NCBI GenBank assembly: GCA_016195025.1
Contig: JACQAL010000040.1
Location: 1-40,819, forward strand
From: Bacteroidota bacterium
Lineage (GTDB): Bacteria > Bacteroidota > Bacteroidia > Palsa-948
Length of the DNA: 40,819 bases
Reading direction: 5' to 3'
In this document: positions 38,019-40,819 of the stretch, piece by piece
How the letters are laid out: every line of letters begins with the position of its first letter
Numbering within the stretch: position 1 is the stretch's first letter
Notes under the pieces: generated by a model
What the model saw: the letters and a program-made list of their open reading frames with translations, nothing else
What the model was told of the DNA's origin: nothing
Database searches by the model: none
Position numbers and translations under genes: made by a program

Positions 38019-39281
38019 ATGGACTTGCTTCGATTTCTCACAGCAGGAAATGTGGATGACGGCAAAAGCACGCTCATCGGGCGATTGCTTTACGACAGCG
38101 GTTCTGTTTCAACCGATATTTTGCAGGCGGCAGAAAAAGCGAGCAAAGGAAAAAACAATCCCGCTAATGGCGGGACAGGCTCCGCGGAAATAGATTTATC
38201 GCTTCTCACCGATGGCTTGCGTGCCGAACGCGAACAGGGAATTACGATTGATGTGGCATATAAATATTTTACCACTGCAAAAAGAAAATTCATTATTGCC
38301 GACACGCCCGGGCATGTGCAATACACGCGCAACATGGTAACGGGCGCGTCCAATTCCAACCTTGCCATTATTTTGATTGATGCGCGCAACGGAATCACCG
38401 AGCAAACCTGCCGCCATTCCATTATCTCATCTATGTTCGGCATTCAGCATCTTGCCGTGTGCGTGAACAAAATTGATTTGATGAATTATTCTGAAAAAGT
38501 TTTCAATGAAATTGTTTTTGCCTATAACGAGTTTGGTAAAAAACTTTTCGTGAAGGACATTACCTATATTCCTGTCAGTGCAAAGTTTGGCGACAACGTG
38601 GTGGAAAAATCTTCAAAGATGCCGTGGTACAAAGGAAAAATGTTGCTTGCACATCTGGAAACTGTAGAAGTGGACAGCGATATAAATTTTTCTTCCTCGC
38701 GGTTTCCCGTACAATATGTGATTCGTCCGCAGAAAGATGAACTGCATGATTACCGCGGCTATGCCGGAAAAATTGTGAGCGGTGTTTTCAGAAAAGGAGA
38801 TGAAGTGAAAATTTTACCGGCAGGAATTTCTTCCCGCATTAAGGAAATTGAAATGGCGGAGAAAAAACCGGATGAAGCATTCGCTCCTCAGCCGGTTGTA
38901 ATTCATCTTGAAGATGACATTGACATCAGCCGCGGAGATTTGATTGTGAAAAAAGATAATTCCATTTCAACAACGCAGGATATTGAAGCAACTGTTTGCT
39001 GGATGAGCGAGCTCCCGATGAATGTGGGAGCAAAATTTTTAATCCGTCATCATGGAAAAACGGTGAAAGCATCGGTGCGCGATGTGCTTTACAAAATCAA
39101 TGTGACTTCGCTTGAAAAAATAGAAGGAGAAAAATCTGTTTCGCTGAATGAGATTGCCCGCATTCAACTTCGCGCTGCCTCTCCCCTCGCCTTAGATGAA
39201 TTTAAAATCAATCGCGCCAACGGTTCTTTTCTCCTCATTGATGAAAACACGAATGATACGGTGGGAGGTTGCGTGGTTTAA
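38019..39281 (+). CDS. cysN: Sulfate adenylyltransferase subunit 1 (CysN), with in-frame repeat
   Basis: CysN is the GTPase that drives ATP sulfurylase with CysD, activating sulfate to APS. It is 420 residues. The G motifs are GNVDDGKSTLIGRLL (G1), EREQGITIDVAYKYF (G2), IADTPGHVQYTRNM (G3) and VNKIDL (G4), followed by two beta-barrel domains with no APS kinase fusion. Between LQAAEKASKGK and EIDLSLLTDGL lie about ten residues (NNPANGGTGSA) encoded by a palindromic repeat, in place of the short variable linker of homologs. CysD is not next to it, which is unusual. Confidence 0.95.
   Translation: MDLLRFLTAGNVDDGKSTLIGRLLYDSGSVSTDILQAAEKASKGKNNPANGGTGSAEIDLSLLTDGLRAEREQGITIDVAYKYFTTAKRKFIIADTPGHVQYTRNMVTGASNSNLAIILIDARNGITEQTCRHSIISSMFGIQHLAVCVNKIDLMNYSEKVFNEIVFAYNEFGKKLFVKDITYIPVSAKFGDNVVEKSSKMPWYKGKMLLAHLETVEVDSDINFSSSRFPVQYVIRPQKDELHDYRGYAGKIVSGVFRKGDEVKILPAGISSRIKEIEMAEKKPDEAFAPQPVVIHLEDDIDISRGDLIVKKDNSISTTQDIEATVCWMSELPMNVGAKFLIRHHGKTVKASVRDVLYKINVTSLEKIEGEKSVSLNEIARIQLRAASPLALDEFKINRANGSFLLIDENTNDTVGGCVV
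38160..38174. repeat. CCCGCTAATGGCGGG hairpin inside cysN
   Basis: CCCGC and GCGGG pair around TAATG and are followed by ACAGGC. It is read in frame as PANGGTG in a linker between G1 and G2. Confidence 0.7.
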
Positions 39282-39289
39282 ACTCACGC

Positions 39290-40819
<1,530 letters not shown>

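Overview
This window is an ordinary chromosomal stretch of an uncultured, respiring member of the Bacteroidota. The pointers are DUF5723 and DUF4296 family proteins, a Bacteroidota-type trigger factor-clpP-clpX operon, a bacterial GGGP synthase, A-rich leaders without Shine-Dalgarno sequences, and promoter boxes of the Bacteroidota form TAnnTTTG with an upstream TTG. Base composition is moderately AT-rich. I see no rRNA, tRNA, CRISPR array, transposase or phage gene.

Layout. 1-3.6 kb: a leaderless-looking beta-barrel fragment, a short-chain dehydrogenase, a DUF5723 outer-membrane protein and a DUF4296 lipoprotein. 3.6-8.3 kb: energy genes, with a lone atpD converging on nuoABCD and a block of dispersed hairpin repeats between them. 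8.4-16.5 kb: queG-ruvB, an ExbB/ExbD/TonB-like operon, recJ, hflX, a small cytochrome c lipoprotein and a membrane protein. 16.5-22.5 kb: thiH, a polysaccharide deacetylase, a glycosyltransferase and a ThiF-rhodanese fusion read as one overlapping operon. A ThiE/TenI-like protein, GGGP synthase and phosphopantetheinyl transferase lie on the other strand. 22.6-25.7 kb: gdhA, ribF and an exported LRR protein. 25.8-32.7 kb: a TPP riboswitch followed by thiS, thiC, a TPR-SpoIIE phosphatase, a short TenI-like protein, thiD, a beta-carbonic anhydrase and thiE. 32.7-40.8 kb: tig-clpP-clpX, a baeRF (eRF1-like) gene next to a DUF2267 gene, cysN without cysD, and the 3' part of pyrG.

The thiamine genes make most of the pathway: ThiC and ThiD for the pyrimidine; ThiS, ThiF and ThiH for the thiazole; ThiE for coupling. 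ThiG is not in the window. Several genes with no known thiamine role sit inside these operons.

The most unusual layer is not a gene. At least eight kinds of short dispersed repeat (mobile-looking hairpins and short-period tandem repeats) occur in the window, many inside reading frames. They are read in frame inside queG, thiD, cysN, the SpoIIE phosphatase, the deacetylase and two signal peptides. At the 3' ends of nuoD, nuoB, thiF, a tenI-like gene, pyrG and the GGGP synthase gene they supply or adjoin the stop codon. They resemble in principle the palindromic elements known inside Rickettsia proteins. One 8-bp tandem repeat could act as a phase-variation switch.
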